From: Blepharisma stoltei
Lineage: Eukaryota; Ciliophora; Heterotrichea; Heterotrichida; Blepharismidae
Assembly: GCA_914767885.1 (NCBI GenBank)
Contig: CAJZBQ010000017.1
Span: forward strand, 620,001-684,000
Length of the DNA stretch: 64,000 bases
Direction: 5' to 3'
The notes under the pieces were generated by a model that saw nothing but the letters and a program-made list of their open reading frames with translations, was not told the origin of the DNA and searched no databases. The position numbers and the translations under genes are program-made. Below, piece after piece: positions 1 to 13,800 of this stretch (position 1 is its first letter; every line of letters begins with the position of its first letter).

Positions 1-16
1 CTGAATATATATAATC

Positions 17-3000
17 ATGATTTCTAATAGCAAAGACGAAAGAAATTATTTCTGAAATTTTTCTCATTTTGAAAAACCTTCCTTTATGAGACGAATGCAA
101 AATCTAATTTTCTCATTCTTTGGCGAAATCTACGAAGTTAAGTATAGCGGTAAAACTAAATGAACTACGCAGCTTATTTATGAAATTTTTATCAATGTTG
201 TCATTTCTTTGCAGATGAGCTCTTTGGCTTGATATCCAAATTTATCAATAGATGAATGAGAATCATATCATAATTTCTGAGTACTGATCGGCGTTGCAAA
301 TTACAGCGAAATCTGTGGATGGTTTAATACGATGGATTTATGTTTCTACGGGACCATATCGACTATAGGCGCATGTCTTGCATCTTTTATAGCTTTCGGA
401 GTTTTTTTTTACTTCGAGAAAAAGCCGCCAAGTTTGCTCATTATTGTCCCAAGAAAAATAGCTGGAGTAATTTCCACAGTTTGTTTTATTCCAACAACTA
501 TTATTTTACTGATGATTCTAAAGTACTCAACTGGAAAGTTTGAATCAGTAGATGAATTCACTGGCTCAGTCACCAAAAACTTGAATTTTGGACCAATTGG
601 GATGGTATTTTCAATACTGTGTTTATTGGTTTTAATTCCTATGGCCATATTCACAGAAGTGTTCAGTTGTGATATCAGACATTCTAAATTTAGAAAAAAT
701 ATAAAAGCTAGATCTTCTGCAGCCTTGGACTTGCAAAGAAAGCTATTTTATGCTTCTCTTTGTGTATCTTATATCACATTAGGTGTGAAAAATGCTATCA
801 TTCATCAAATTTTCTGATTTTGTTGCTCATTTTTTGTTTTTATAAAAATATTATGGCTGCTGCATTTCTTTAATTATATAGAAAACGCAATTCATGCTTA
901 TAAATTTGGGTCAACCAGCCTAATATTTTTAATTTTTATATTTGGGAGCTCAATAAATAATTCTTTGATCACATTGACATTTACTTTGATTTTGCAACCA
1001 ATAGCAATTTTATTGATTTTTCATTATACAAAAATACAATATCAGAAGCTTAAAAATAACAGTAAAATCCCCAGAAATCAATATGATTTCGAAAGAAAAT
1101 TCCGTCATTTATTAACTGATCAAAATTCTGAAGACAAAGCAAATATTTTGAAATTATTTAATCAATATTCAAAATTGACATATTTTAAAAAAGATAAACT
1201 CTTTGTGGAATGGGAATTTAATTACTGCCTGCATACTTTAAAAGATGAACGGCTTGCCCGTGTGATTTTAGCAAAAGCAGGATATTGTGAATCCTCATTT
1301 GAAAGCAGCGTTTATGAGTGAAGAATCTTGGAAAAATTAAAAAATAAAGCAAATGAGCCAATTCCAGAATTTATTTATTTGGAATATTTAAATGAATTTG
1401 GAAAAACCAAATATTTCGATAAAAAACTATGCTACTTGATAATCCAACTGCAAACAGAGTTTTCTTCAAAGTCGCCAAGATTTAAGGTCCTTGTCGACCT
1501 GACGAATAGAGCATCAAAGTGCATGGAAAAGGTCAAGAGCAAGTATAGCAGTATTATCGAAAAATACGCAAATATTGGAGGGTTTGAATTATATGCAAGC
1601 TTTTTAGAAAATATTGAGCACAATTATGAAGAATCTGACAAAATCAACAAAAGGAAAAGCGGCATTGAAATTTTTAACCAAAAAAATCAAAGCTTAGACA
1701 GATATGGCAGGCATCTTGGAATAATTCTTGCATCAAGCTCTAAAAATTCACTTGGCTTAATAGTTTACATCAATGAAAAAGCAGCTGAAGTCTTAAAAGT
1801 CTCATTATCTGATGTTATTGGTACTTCAGTTTTCAATTTTCTCCCTGAGCCTTATAATCAATATCATTCTAAAACTACAAAAAATTTCCTAAGCAGTTCA
1901 AAAAGTGTCGAAGTCCCATACCATCAAAATTTATTTCTTGAAACCCACAGAGGGTTTCTGGTGGAATGCAATATGCTGATAAAGCTTACAGCTTATAACA
2001 GCGATGTTTATTATATTATATCATTTATTCCAAAAATCACAAGTAAACAGATTGCATTAATTTCAGAATCAGGAGCTATATTAAGCCACTCAGAAGCTTT
2101 TCCACGTTATTTAGGGCTAAATGAGAAATGCTTAAAACATTTTCATATAGAGCAAGTTGTGCCATGCCTTGAAATAAATAAAATGAAAATTTATGAGCCA
2201 GTATTAATGAGACTAAATATCATCGATATTGCCCTGGTGCGGATTGACAAACAAATAAATTCAAAAACTTTAATTATATTATATTTACTTCACGAGCAAG
2301 GTGATATAAAAAGATGAAAAGAAGGCAAAGATGAAGACCAAATTTCCCATTATCGTGAACGAGAAAGAACTATTGAAGAAAATTCGCATCCTAAAGAGCT
2401 CTTAGATCATAGAAGAGACACTAAATACCAGCAGCTCAAGGAATGCTCAATTTCTTTCAGATTGAGCGAAATTGAAAATTTACCTGAATTATCAGAAAAT
2501 GAAAATAAATCAGTCGCTGATAATATATCTGTTGGAAATGATAATCATAGCCACTCATCGATAAAATCAAGTATTTTTTATTTAGGACATGCACAACACT
2601 TAATAGTAAAGACCTCAAAAAAAATAAAAGTGCTTCAATGAGTACTATTAGCTATAGTAAAAAAAAATTAGACTTTAACTATAATATCCACTATGATTGC
2701 GGTTATTTCCAATATGATAAGCAACGTAAACTTGACCTCATCTATGAGCATTTTCTATAAAATTGGAGATATTTTGTATAATTTTGGAATTTCTGCTGAT
2801 TTAGCTAGATTAACTGATAGGGAAAAATCATTATCGTATAATTATACAACCCATCTAAGTCAGCTATTAGAAGCTATGGAAGCTTTAAAGGAAAGCCAAA
2901 GTGGGATAATTTCAGATCTTGAGCAATGAAAATTTTGCGAAAACTCAAAAATTGCGAATTCTCCATTGATCCCTATATGAGAGTTTGACCAAAAATTTCC

Positions 3001-4420
3001 AAAAACTACACATAAAAATATCTACGACACTATATCTGATTTTATATTTAATGTAAATTTCAATTTAGATCCAAAGCATGTCGAGTGCAATTAATGAAAA
3101 CCAAAGCTACAAGAATTATACACAATTTATCGTCATGAATGGTATAGGGAGAACATATAATTACTTAAATCAAACCATATTTGGTTTTGAAAACTGTGAA
3201 GCAGATCAAGTCCATTCCACAGGACTAAGCGTGCGCGCCCTCCTTATCAGCGGCTTTATTACTGTTATTATTTTAGTTTTAATTATTCTTTGGTTCATTG
3301 GGCTTGTCGCAAAGCAAGAAAACGAGTTTTGGAACTTTGTGTTAAATAATATTCAAATCCCTATAGCCCGTTCTCGGCTATAGATCGGACTTAGCCCGAT
3401 CTTTGCCGGGAAACTCGAGGGGTTGTCTCCGTCACTTTGAGGTGACGAGTCAACTCACCGAGTTGGCAAATCACCATATAGCAGTTATTTGCAAACTCGG
3501 GGAGTTGACTCGTCACCTCAAAGTGACGGAGACAACCCCCCGAGTTTCCCGGCAAAGATCGGGCTAAGCCCAATCTATAGCCTGGAATGGGCTATATAAC
3601 AAAGTGAAAAAGTGAAGCAATTGATAGGCTTATTCTTGTCCATGATGAGGAAATTATGGCTGATGAAAGCAATAATTCGAAGCATATCCACAAAAAGATA
3701 AAGACAGGGACAGAAATAAGACACTCTTGAAAAATTGCGGCGTTTTTCGCTATTTCAGCTTCTTATTATATTTTGGTTTATTTGTATTTATACCCAACTT
3801 GTGAAAAATATATGATAAATCGCCCAAAGTTGCTCAATAATTTCAATATGAAGCGATCCTTAGTATCTAGAGTCTCAATTTTTTCTAGAGATATATTAAG
3901 TTCATATTTTATAGCAAGTTTTCCAAATTCTTGTGACCTTATAAACTCAATTGAAATGGCAAATATTTCAGCTCATATTCTAAGACAGAAAAACAGCGAA
4001 ATAAGAGAAAGCAAATTTATGGAAATGCTGTCTGATGAATTAAAGCAAAAAATATTTGAAGAGACAAATTTTAAGGATCCGGAGCTTGCATATGGGTCTG
4101 AAATAGCAATTGAGACGACAATATATGATAGTATTAGCTTGGGATATGTAAAAAACGTTCAACCTACAGTCATGCAACCCTATTTAGCAATGCTTAGAGA
4201 TATAAATAATGAGATAGGAATTGAGCTAGAAATGGCTGACCGGGATTCAAACAATATAATAAATCACCAGCTGGGTCTAATCATTTTAGTTACTATAATT
4301 TACTGCCTAACTTTGTGTGGATTACTGCTGTTTTATTACTTGCCTTATTTCCATAATGAATCTAAAGAGCTTCAGAGACTTTCAGTGCTATCATCAGTAC
4401 TTGCACTTGCAAATGAATAG
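17..4420 (+). CDS. G1: PAS-domain multi-span membrane protein (TmcB-like), 1379 aa
   Basis: Read with TGA=Trp. Segments 17-2656, 2672-3052, 3069-3363 and 3597-4420 join to 4140 nt, ending in TAG. Introns are 2657-2671 (15 nt) and 3053-3068 (16 nt); one IES lies at 3364-3596. Residues about 105-335 hold roughly seven membrane spans. Residues 340-560 are a charged helical TPR-like region of the TmcB/TmcC type, with motifs such as WEFNYCL, DERLARV and LIIQLQTEF. Residues about 562-690 form a PAS domain (YGRHLGIIL...YINEKAAEVL...NFLPEPY). A Glu/Ser-rich linker follows. Four more spans lie near 875-900, 1062-1088, 1150-1172 and 1332-1357, with two loops of about 150 aa between them. The start is the first in-frame ATG and aligns with the paralogues. 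Such proteins are probably membrane sensors; the ligand and output are unknown. It is closest in length and sequence to G7. Confidence 0.9.
3364..3596. mobile_element. IES in G1, hairpin family C (TAGCC...GGCTA)
   Basis: This 233-bp insert is almost entirely an inverted repeat. It starts TAGCCCG and ends GGGCTA, with target TA on both sides. Removing it joins CCTA to TAACAAAG and restores the conserved IxKWKSEAIDRL stretch in the right frame (233 = 3n+2). If retained, it brings a stop just inside its left end. The same ends occur at 12497, 39288 and 43760. Confidence 0.85.
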
Positions 4421-4738
4421 TAAAGAATTATTTTATAAATAATTTTAAATATAAATAAGCAAATTAATAATTATTGCCACTTATTAGCCAGAAAATTAAG
4501 AAGTCAAATCATTTTTAAATTTAAGAATTATAAAAAGGGTGCTAATTTATTATAATAGTCTTACCTTTTTATTTTTGTATAAAATTTGATTTTTCTATCC
4601 TTCTCAATTTTCAAGATTTCCCAGTTATTTTTACTTAAAACTATTGCTTTAAAGTCGATCTTTAATAATGTTTATAAGAAGCTTGCCAAGATGATCTTTA
4701 AGTAGTTCTGATCGCTATTAATAATATATATTAAAAAA
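4421..4738. other. Intergenic spacer G1-G2, nothing recognised
   Basis: AT-rich sequence between the G1 stop and the G2 start. No ORF, RNA gene, hairpin or repeat family member was recognised. It should hold the end of G1 transcription and the G2 promoter, but no motif stands out. Confidence 0.5.
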
Positions 4739-7700
4739 ATGCTATTCAATCACAATGAAATAGAAAAAAATTGCTCAGAAAACCATCACAAATTAGATTT
4801 CTGACTGATAAAAATAAGAAATCATATATTTTCTGCTTTCAATGAAATTTTTGGAGAAAAACACAATAAAAAACTGAAATTCAAGCAACAAGCGATTTAT
4901 GAAGTTTTGGTAAATTTAATTATGATTCTGCAGCTCATGTCTATTGTATGATATCCACATTTAGATATTCCAGATTGAGATTCGTATTCAAAATTTTGGG
5001 ATATTATAAGAATAACTAGCTATGATAATATTTGCGCTTGATATGGATTAATGAATTTTTGCTATTATGGCACCATATTAATAATAGGAATTTTATCAAT
5101 TTCTTTTAGTGTCTGTGCAATTTTATTTTATTTCAAGAAAAAATTGCCTAATATTATTGGGATTTTTCTAAAGAAGCTTGCAGATATTATTTCTACAGTT
5201 TGTTTAATTCCTTCGCTTATAATGTTACTCGCAATTTTGAAATATTCAGTCATAAATCCAAACTCAATTGATGAATGGGAAAACACTAGCCCAGAAGATC
5301 TCAATTTTGGGCTATTTGGGGTAATTTTTTCATCATTTTGCTTAGTAAGCTTGGTTATTATAATTTTCTTTTATGAAATTTTTACAAGTGATATTAGACA
5401 CTCAAGTTATCTTAAAAATATCAGAGCAAGATCTTCTGGGACTTTGGATTTATATAAGCAGCTATTTTATGTAGCCATGTGCGCTTCTTATGTGTGGTTT
5501 GGGAAAAAATATATAATATATCATCAAGCGATCTGCTTTTCATGCTCACTTTTATTATCTATCAAAATGGTCAGATTTTTGCAATATTTTAATTTTTTTG
5601 AAAATGCTATCCAAGTTTGCAAAATGGGCGTATTATCTTTAACTTTATTGATATTTATTTTTGGAGAGTTATTTAGCAATCCTCTTATGATCTTTATATT
5701 CTCATTGATCCTTCAGCCAGTTTTTCTTTTTTACGTTATAAAAATCACTTTAAAAAACTATAAAAACCTTGGTAAAAAAATCCTTGTAAATAAGTTTGAT
5801 TTTGAAAGAAAATTCCGTTATTTACTCACTAATCCAAATCTAGAAGATAAATATACTTTTTTGCTATAATTTTTTATAGTGTTCCACGTGTGGGATTTTG
5901 CCCTACACGTGAAAAATTTTTTAGCATGTCAAGCCTACTTATTGGCTTGCTTCCATATGCAAAAAATTTTTTACGTGTAGGGAAAAATCCCACACGTGGA
6001 ACGCTATAAGAAATTATAGCAATAAATTATGTCAAATATTGAATTTATTTAGCAAATACTCTAAAATAGCCTATTTTAGAAAAAGCAAGCTATTTGTGCT
6101 ATGAGAATTCAATTTCTGCATATCTATCATAAATGACGAAAGGCTATCTCGAATAAAATTAATAAAAATTGCTTCATGTGAAAATAGTTTTGAAGGGGAT
6201 ATCCTAGAATGAAGAGCTTATAATTGGCTCAAGACAAAAAAATGTGAAGAGTACCCTGAAATAGTTTATTTAGAATACTTACAAAAGCTTGCTAAAATAA
6301 AGAGAGAGAGAGATTAGTTAGAGAGGTTTAAGCGGGATTATTTCAGCCCCTAGCCAGTCGGACTTCAGCTTCGTGCTTCATGTGGCACTAAGCACTAAAG
6401 CCACCTAACGCCCTTTTTCTTCGGAGCCATCAAAAATGGTGACGTCCTCAGTCTGTCGGGGAGACTCACCCGACCCTGCTGGATCAAAAATTTCGGCAAG
6501 GACTCTCTTAACCCCTGGTGGTGCTCAGGGTATGAGAGGATCGTCCATTGTCTTCTTCTGGAACCACCTGTGCCATTCGCAGGCACCATAATGCTCCTCC
6601 AGAAGTGCTTGATTGATGTTGCGCCGTCGGTATCTTGTCTGTGGGTCGAGGGGAAGCCCAGTCAGCCCAAGCCTGCACCCCACCCCGGAGAATTGCCATC
6701 TGCGACCCCTTGGCCTTCCGGCCGTTTTATTTTTTTTTTACACGGCCGAATTCTGGGATTTTTTTTTGCTGTCGCCGAGCCAAAATGGATTTCCATCTTG
6801 CAAGATGGAAATTCTAAAATAAAGAGAAGAGATGAGAATTTATGTTATTTAATTATAAAGTTGCAGTCTGAATTTGTGTCTAAAGCTCCAAGAATGCAAT
6901 CTCTTATAAGCTTATGTATTAAAGCTTCAAAAAAGTTAAATAATATTGAGCTAGGCTATAAAAATGCAATAGAAAAGCATAAAAGTTATGAAATATTTGA
7001 ACTTTATATTGTCCTTGTGCCTTTTTGAGCACAATTATACTGCCCATACTGATCGCTAGTTTTTTTATTTTCCCAAATCTGGGATACGAAGCTGTGCGAA
7101 GTATCTGTACTCAAAAATGTGCAAGGGAGTATAATGGATTTTTAGATAATATTTTATCAAATCATAAAGAAGCAAATATAATCGAGAAAAAGAAAAATGG
7201 AATAGATTTTTCTATGATTCGGCATAAAAATTCTGATAAATATGAAGATAGTGATGGAATAATGCTAGTTTCTGGGATAGAGAGCACGTTCGGAACGATT
7301 ATTTACAGCAACAAAAAAGCTTCAGAAATATTAAAATCATCAATTATCGACCTTTGTGGAAACTCGATTTTTAATCTTTTCCCTTATATTTATGGAAATC
7401 GTCATAGAAAGCTTATGAGAAATTTCATTTTTAATTCAGAAGGTGTTGAAGTGCCTTGCCATAACCATTTATTTTTTCAAAATCAGCATGGATTTCTTAT
7501 AGAGTGCAGTTTGACGATAAAGCTAACTGCATTTAATAATGATGCCTATTTTCTTATAAAGTTTCAACAAATCTCTACATTAAGGCAAATTGCATTGATT
7601 TCTGAAGATGGAATAGTTTTAAGCCACTCAGAATTTTTTCCTAATTATGTAGGCTACAATTCAAAAACCATTAAAAATACTCATATTTGGAATATTATTA

Positions 7701-10480
7701 ATTTTGACATGCAAAACCTGAAAGATAATGAGCCATTAATAATGAAATTAAATGGTGGAATAATTGCTTTATTATTTATTCGAAAAATTATAAAATCTCA
7801 AGTACTTACTTCTTCAAAAAAGAACAAATCATTTTACTGCCCCATAGAAGGCATTTATTTAATTTTGGATATTGAAAATTCCATTTAGCAGCTCGCTGGT
7901 GAATTTATATGCTTTAAAATGCCATGTTCTAAATGGATTCGGCTTAAAAGAATTTAAAATTATATATATAAAATATTTTTTAGAAGCTGATTTTAGGATT
8001 TTCACATATATTTTGCCAATTCTCAAGTGAAAGCTAGAATTTTAATAGCAATTAACGATGAATTAGAGATTGAAAAATTAAGAGAAGGGCAGAATAAAAA
8101 TTTATTAGAAAACTCAGAAAAAGATGAAACCATATCTTTAGTTTGAATTAAAGGCACTGTAAATAGCCAAGAAAGTAAAGACGAATCTTTAAGATTTCAT
8201 AACACAGTTAAAAATATGCAAGAATCATTATTTTCAGAGCATGAAGATCAACATTTATTATATAGTAAATCTCTTACTGATATGAAAATTTATAAACAAT
8301 CTTCAGCTAAGTCAAGTAATTTTTATACAGCATTTTTAAAAAAATTAATTATAGATTCAAAGAAAAAAATCAGGATTGTCCAATGAGTATTATTTCTTGT
8401 GGTAATATAAATTCAGACGCTAACTGTGATAATAATCATGATCGCCATTATGGCAAATATTGTGAATGATGTAAATTTGACATCTTCTATGGTAATTTTC
8501 CATAACTTGGGGAATCTTTTATATAATATTGGCTTATCAGCTGATTCTGCTAGAACAATTGATAAGTCAATTGGCTATGTGCTAGATTATTCTTCACAAA
8601 AAGAGTCATTTTTAAAAGTAATATTTTATCATAATAAACTTTAGTTGGATGGATTACGGTTTTATAATGGAAAAGATATACCTGTTTCGAGTTTGTGCCT
8701 AAAGAAGCAGTTTGCCTATATTAGTCGTATAATTTGAAAAGAAAATCTTATCTTTTTTACCTTCTTCCAAGAGGCTCTAAAAAACCAGAATCGCTTACAT
8801 AGCACTGCTCTTTATTTTTAAATTAGTAAAAACCTAGCTAGCATAATTAATTTTATGGTTGATTTAGCTAGTTCTGGCCAAGATGCCATATTTAATTATT
8901 TTAAAATTAATGTCAGAAATTCAATTTTTTCAAAACAATATTTTATCCGACTTTAAAGGCTGGGAATTCTGCCCAGCATCTGAAATTACCACAACTCCTT
9001 TAATCCCAGTATGGTCATTTAAAGAAAAATCCCCAAGAATTGAATTTGAAAATATTTATGACACCATCGACAATTTTCTATTCCATGTAATATTAAATTA
9101 GATTTCAAGCATGATAAAGCAATTAAATAAAACTCGGTCTTATAAGCCACATACTGATTTTCTTGTGCTAAATGGCTTAGGCCTAACATATAATTTCTTT
9201 AACCAAACGATTTTAGATCTAGAAAACTGCGTAGTAGATCAGGTAAAATCTATAGGAATTATGATCTATACTTTATTGCTGTGCGGGTTTTATGCTCTTG
9301 CAGTATTAGTAATTGCTATTCTTTTGAGTATTTGGCAAGCAGTCAAAAAAATTGATGAGTTTTGGAATTTTTTTATAAATAATTCGCAAATAGCAATAAG
9401 GAAATGGAAATGCGAGGCAGTTGATAGACTAGTATTAGTGCATCATAATGAATATTATGAAGAAAATTGAAGCGAAAATGTGGTTAATTTAAACAGAAAG
9501 GTAAGGACTAGAATTGAAGTTAAATTTGTTTGAAGAATCCTTATATTTATTATCATATCTGTTTCATATTATTTTATTTTATATTTTTATCTATACCCAG
9601 AATGTCAAAATTATATGATTAATAGACCAAAATTACTGAATAATTTTAATATAAGAAGATCACTGGTTTCAAGGGTTGGGATTTTTTCAAGGGATGTTTA
9701 TTCCCCTTATTTTATAGATAAATTTGTATTATCATACGGTTTTGCTAACTCTTCTTATCTGATGAATCTTAATGCAAACATACTTACACCAAAATAACTC
9801 TTTAATTGCCTTTGAATTCGATAAATTTATTTAAAATTAAATATTAAAAATTTTTTGGACTTCAAAAGGTAAATTGTAAGTTTAATTTAAATATTTTTGT
9901 TTTAGAAATAAAAAAATAATTAATTTTCCAAAAAATAATATTTTTCAATATATTTTTGATTACTCACAAAGTCAGAGAAAAAAATAAAGAGCTACGAGAA
10001 GAAAAATTCATCAAAATGATGTCCAAAGAGCTTCAGCAAAGAATATTCGAAAAAAGTAACTTGACGACTTCATTACTAAATTTCGGAACTGAGGCAGCTG
10101 TTGATGTATCTATTTATGACACTATTAATATTTCTTACCAAGATTATGTCCCTCCAATTGAAGTTTTGCGTTATGTATCTGTTTTACAAGAAATCCAAAA
10201 TGACATTGACATTGAATTTGGGTTAGCAGACCATGATACTAATGAAATCATAAATTCACAATTGAAAATTATAATAGTGACAACGGTAGTTTACTCTTTT
10301 ATCCTCTGTGGGCTATTTTTCATGTATTATCTACCACTTCTTAGTTATCAGATAAAAGAGCTCAATTGAATTGCTTCGCTTGTTGAGATATTGGTTATTG
10401 GAACTGATCAAAAAGGGTGCAGGTCAAATGACTTTGCCTTTTTGATAGTGTCCATTTCACCGAAAAATTTTTGTCCGTAA
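4739..10480 (+). CDS. G2: PAS-domain multi-span membrane protein (TmcB-like), interrupted by seven inserts
   Basis: Segments 4739-5855, 6025-6299, 6822-7008, 7134-7808, 8037-8401, 8417-8620, 8910-9086, 9102-9786 and 9963 onward keep one frame with TGA=Trp. Introns are 8402-8416 and 9087-9101, both 15 nt. Domain order matches G1: seven spans, TPR-like region, PAS (residues about 560-690), linker, four spans. The 3' end is altered by an element at 10415-10628. Read through, the frame stops at TAA 10478-10480 inside the element (1400 aa). If the element and one 9-bp duplication are removed, the stop falls at 10632-10634, giving a tail ending IGTD (1377 aa), like the short tails of G3-G5. The junction of the first IES is the least certain: the in-frame TA choice adds two residues relative to the paralogues. 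Confidence 0.85.
5856..6024. mobile_element. IES in G2, hairpin with CACGTG cores (family D)
   Basis: Inverted repeat of about 165 bp. The arms share TTGCTATAATTT and continue into a GTTCCACG / CGTGGAAC core. Excision 5856-6024 restores the frame from DKY into the QILNLF motif. The exact TA is ambiguous by a few bases. Confidence 0.75.
6300..6821 (-). mobile_element. SINE-like retroposon (family R) inside G2, 14-bp target duplication
   Basis: GC-richer insert flanked by direct copies of CTAAAATAAAGAGA at 6292-6305 and 6814-6827. Removing 522 nt restores the TPR-like region (LAKIKRRDENLCYLI). On the minus strand it ends with GGGGCTGAAATAATCCC and a CTAA-rich tail; the same 3' end recurs at 38190, 53113 and 53611. 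No long ORF is present, so it is non-autonomous. The target duplication contains TA, so a TA-based excision would also be precise. Confidence 0.75.
7009..7133. mobile_element. IES in G2, 125 bp, short terminal inverted repeats
   Basis: TA-bounded. The ends pair imperfectly over about 25 bp (CCTTGTGCC..TTTTTGAG against CCCTTGCACA.TTTTTGAG). Excision joins ELY to NGFLDNILSNHKEAN, matching the paralogues. Confidence 0.8.
7809..8036. mobile_element. IES in G2, 228 bp
   Basis: TA-bounded, 3n in length, with in-frame stops. Removal joins SQVL to RILIAINDE, the β-strand at the end of the second sensor-like segment. Terminal repeats are weak. Confidence 0.75.
8621..8909. mobile_element. IES in G2, 289 bp
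   Basis: TA-bounded, 3n+1. Removal joins SFLKV to MSEIQFFQNN, as in G3-G5. No clear family membership. Confidence 0.75.
9787..9962. mobile_element. IES in G2, 176 bp, at the same codon region as an IES in G3
   Basis: TA-bounded, 3n+2. Removal joins NANILT to HKVREKNKEL. G3 carries an unrelated family A insert at the matching position (15777). Confidence 0.75.
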
Positions 10481-10628
10481 ATTGATCGAAAATTTTGGAT
10501 AGTGAGACATTTGAACGCAAAAAACTGTCAATTTTCGGCCAAATGTCCGCACTATCAAAAATTTTCGAGCAAATGGATTTCGATGAAATGTACACTGTCA
10601 AAAATCCACGGTCATTTGGCATGGAGCC
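10415..10628 (+). mobile_element. Inverted-repeat element with 9-bp target duplication in the G2 3' end
   Basis: 214-bp element with ends GGGTGCAGGTCAAATGAC and, inverted, GGCTCCATGCCAAATGAC. It is flanked by GATCAAAAA (10406-10414) and GATTAAAAA (10629-10637), a 9-bp duplication with one mismatch. A second copy lies in G6 at 38939-39143 in the opposite orientation. The long duplication and absence of TA at its ends separate it from the TA-bounded inserts. An 8-10 bp duplication is typical of hAT or Mutator-like elements; which one is not decided by the sequence. Confidence 0.75.
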
Positions 10629-10809
10629 GATTAAAAAATAGTTTAATTGTGAGAATTAATTAGAAAAATAATTGTAATTAAACTGATTTATTATTTCCAT
10701 TTTGTATTTCTTTTAACAAACAATTTATGCAACTCTAGTAATAATACCTTCAATTCATAAGATAATCCACATGGTTGCATATTAAAAATCCATAATTAAC
10801 CTTTATAAA

Positions 10810-13800
10810 ATGCTTTTCGATAGTGCAGACTCTGAGATAGAGTATCCGCATAATCAAGAATATTTGTCGAAACATTTTAAAATAGACAAAAATCATTTTT
10901 TTGAAGTCTTTGGGAAGATTTTTGAAGCTGAGTATAAACTCGGTTTAAAACGACAAATAAGGGTTGAAATATTTATTAATATAGTGATAACTTTGCAAAC
11001 TACATCAATTATTTGATACCCAGATTTAGGAATTTCAGACTGGAGATCATATATGGAATTCTGAAAAATGATAGGGATTATTAACTACGATAAGGCAGGC
11101 GCATTATTTGGATTGCTAGACTTCTGTTATTATGGAATAGTTTCCATTAATGGAGTTTTTTGTGTGCTTTTGAGTATATTTTTGATTTTATACTATCTTG
11201 AAAAAAAGCCACCAAATGTTGTGGTATTATTTTTAAGAAAAATAGCGAAAATAATTTCAACTGTTAGCTTTATCCCAATAGTATTGATTTTTCTTACTGT
11301 ATTGAAATATTCGATTTTCAGTTTCAGTTTAGTTGAAGAATTAGACAACACAGATGCAAGTCAGATTGATTTTGGAATAATTGGGGTTATTTTCTCACTC
11401 TTCTCAATAAATAAAAATTATAGACTTTTAAATCTAATTAAATTAATTAATAACTTTTAAATAGAATTTGATTTTTTTTCTCATATAAATAAAACGCTAA
11501 ATCTTTTATAAATTTAATTTTCATATAAAATACTGATAAATATAAAATTGCTGAGAGCGAGTCAGTATTCTTTTTACTATTGACAATTCTGATTGCATTT
11601 TTATATGAAATATTTTCATGTGACATTTGCCATATGAACTTCAATAAAAATATAAAAGCGAAATCCAGCACTAGCTTAGATCTACAAAGGCAATCATTCT
11701 TCATATTTATGTGTGCTTCTTATGTTTGCTTTGATAGTAAGTATGCTATTTATCATCAACTTATTTGCTTTCTCTTATCATTTTTATTAGAAATTAAAAC
11801 AATATGATCTTTACAATACTTTAACTGTATTGAAAATACAATCCAAGCCTGCAAAATGGGATCAATATCTTTGACGCTTCTGATATTTATTTTTGGAGAA
11901 TTATTAGACAATTCTCTCTTGATTTTGGTTTTCACTCTAATTTTTCAACCAATCCTACTTTTTTATCTAATATTTTATACTTTAAAAAGTTATAAAAATA
12001 CTAAAGATTATGATAATAGTTCAAGAAATCAATTTGATTTTGAAAGAAAATATCGCCTATTGCTAATTAATCCAAATCCAGACAATAAATATCAAATTTT
12101 GAAATTATTTGACAAACAGTGAAAAATGATCCATTTTAAGAAAAACAAACTATTTGTGATATGGGAGTTTAATTTTTGTATTTATATATTAAATGATGAA
12201 AGACTAGCCAGAGTGAAGCTCACTAAGTTAGCTTTGTGTGAAAATAGCTTTGAAGGAAATTTCCAAGAGTGAAAAGTGCTTAATTGGCTGAAAAATAGTG
12301 AGGGTAGGGAGTTTCCTGAGATAAAGTATTTAGAGTTCTTACAAAAGTTTGGGAAATTAAAAGAACGTGATGAAGAACTATGCTATTTAATTATAAAATT
12401 GCAAACTGAGTTTGCATCTAGAGCACCAAGGATTCGCTGATTGGAAAAATTGTCAACGAAAACAGCAAAAATAATGCAAAAAGTTAATGAGGGATATAGC
12501 CCGAGCCTCCTGCTGGCTCGAGCTGTCTCGAAGTCTATCGATAAGTAGGGGAGTTAGTTTGGCCAGTTCCTAGATGGAAGCTCTGCTTGCCACAGGAGAT
12601 TTGCCATCTGGGAGTTGGTTTACTCGCAGGTGTTGATAAAGCCAACTCCCTGATGACGCCAGGAGACAAAGGATAGTCCAAGCCAAAAGGAGGCTCGGGC
12701 TATATAAAATAGACACAGAAAAATATAAAAACACTGACTCCCTACTTTGATTAGCAGGCAAATTGTTTGCTTTCTAATAGAAAGCGATTGATTTTTTTTT
12801 TCTTCAAAAATTATATTAATATATCCATAACTTGAAAATTTGTAAATATTTGAAATATTAAAAATTTATGTTTTATAAGGATGCAAACTCTTTAAAATTT
12901 AATATAATTAACTGAAGATCTCATTATTAAATTATTAATATGTATCATTCTATTATTTGCTAATAAAATTATATTAAAAATAATAACTAGGATTCAAATT
13001 CACAAAATGCAGATATTTATAATAGGTTTTTCTCATTAAAAAGAAAGGGACTGAGACTGTTAGCCTATACGCAAGTTTTTTAAAAAATATACTAAAGAAT
13101 TATAATGATTCAATTTTATTAGAAAAAAAGAGAAGTCAGATTGATTATACGCTTCGAAAAGACTACTATTTGGAGAAATATGGAAGTCAAATCGGAATAT
13201 TACTTATATCATGCGAACAGAATTCTTTTGGAAATATTATTTATCTTAATGATATGGCTTCAGAGATATTGAAATTGTCTATGAATGAAATTTGTGGAAA
13301 CTCAATATTTAGTTTTATCCCTAGTTCTTACAGAATCAGCCATGAAAAACTTATGAAAAAGTTTGTTAACGATTCAAAAAGCGTACAAATTCCATGTCAT
13401 AACTATTTATTTTTCGAAAGTCAATATGGCTTTCTTATAGAATGCGATGCGCTGATAAAATTAACTGCATTTTATAATAATTGCTTTTATTTAATATATA
13501 GGAGTTTTCCCTATATGGCCCGATAAGGGCCATGGGTTCTCCGTGGAATCCCTCTGTTGGTCAAACCAGCAGAGGGATTCAACGGAGAACCCACAGCTCT
13601 TATCGGGCCATATAGGGAAAACTCCTATAGTCTATTACACAAATTTCTGATTTTGCAAGAAATGTAGAAGAATTCTCCACATGTCAAAAAACATCAACAT
13701 GTGAAGCCTGCATTTATGTAAGATTTCACATGCAGATTTTTTTTTTCATATGGAGAATTTCCTCTGCATGCCTTGCGCAATCAGAAATTTGTGCAACATA

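Noticed and set aside
409-654. Minus-strand 81-aa ORF inside G1 and similar antisense ORFs in the other genes
   Set aside because: Shadows of the membrane-span coding sequence on the opposite strand.
6395-6817. Several overlapping ORFs of 60-70 aa and the extended N-terminus of the 6570-7028 frame
   Set aside because: They lie in the retroposon inserted in G2; the conserved protein starts only after 6822.
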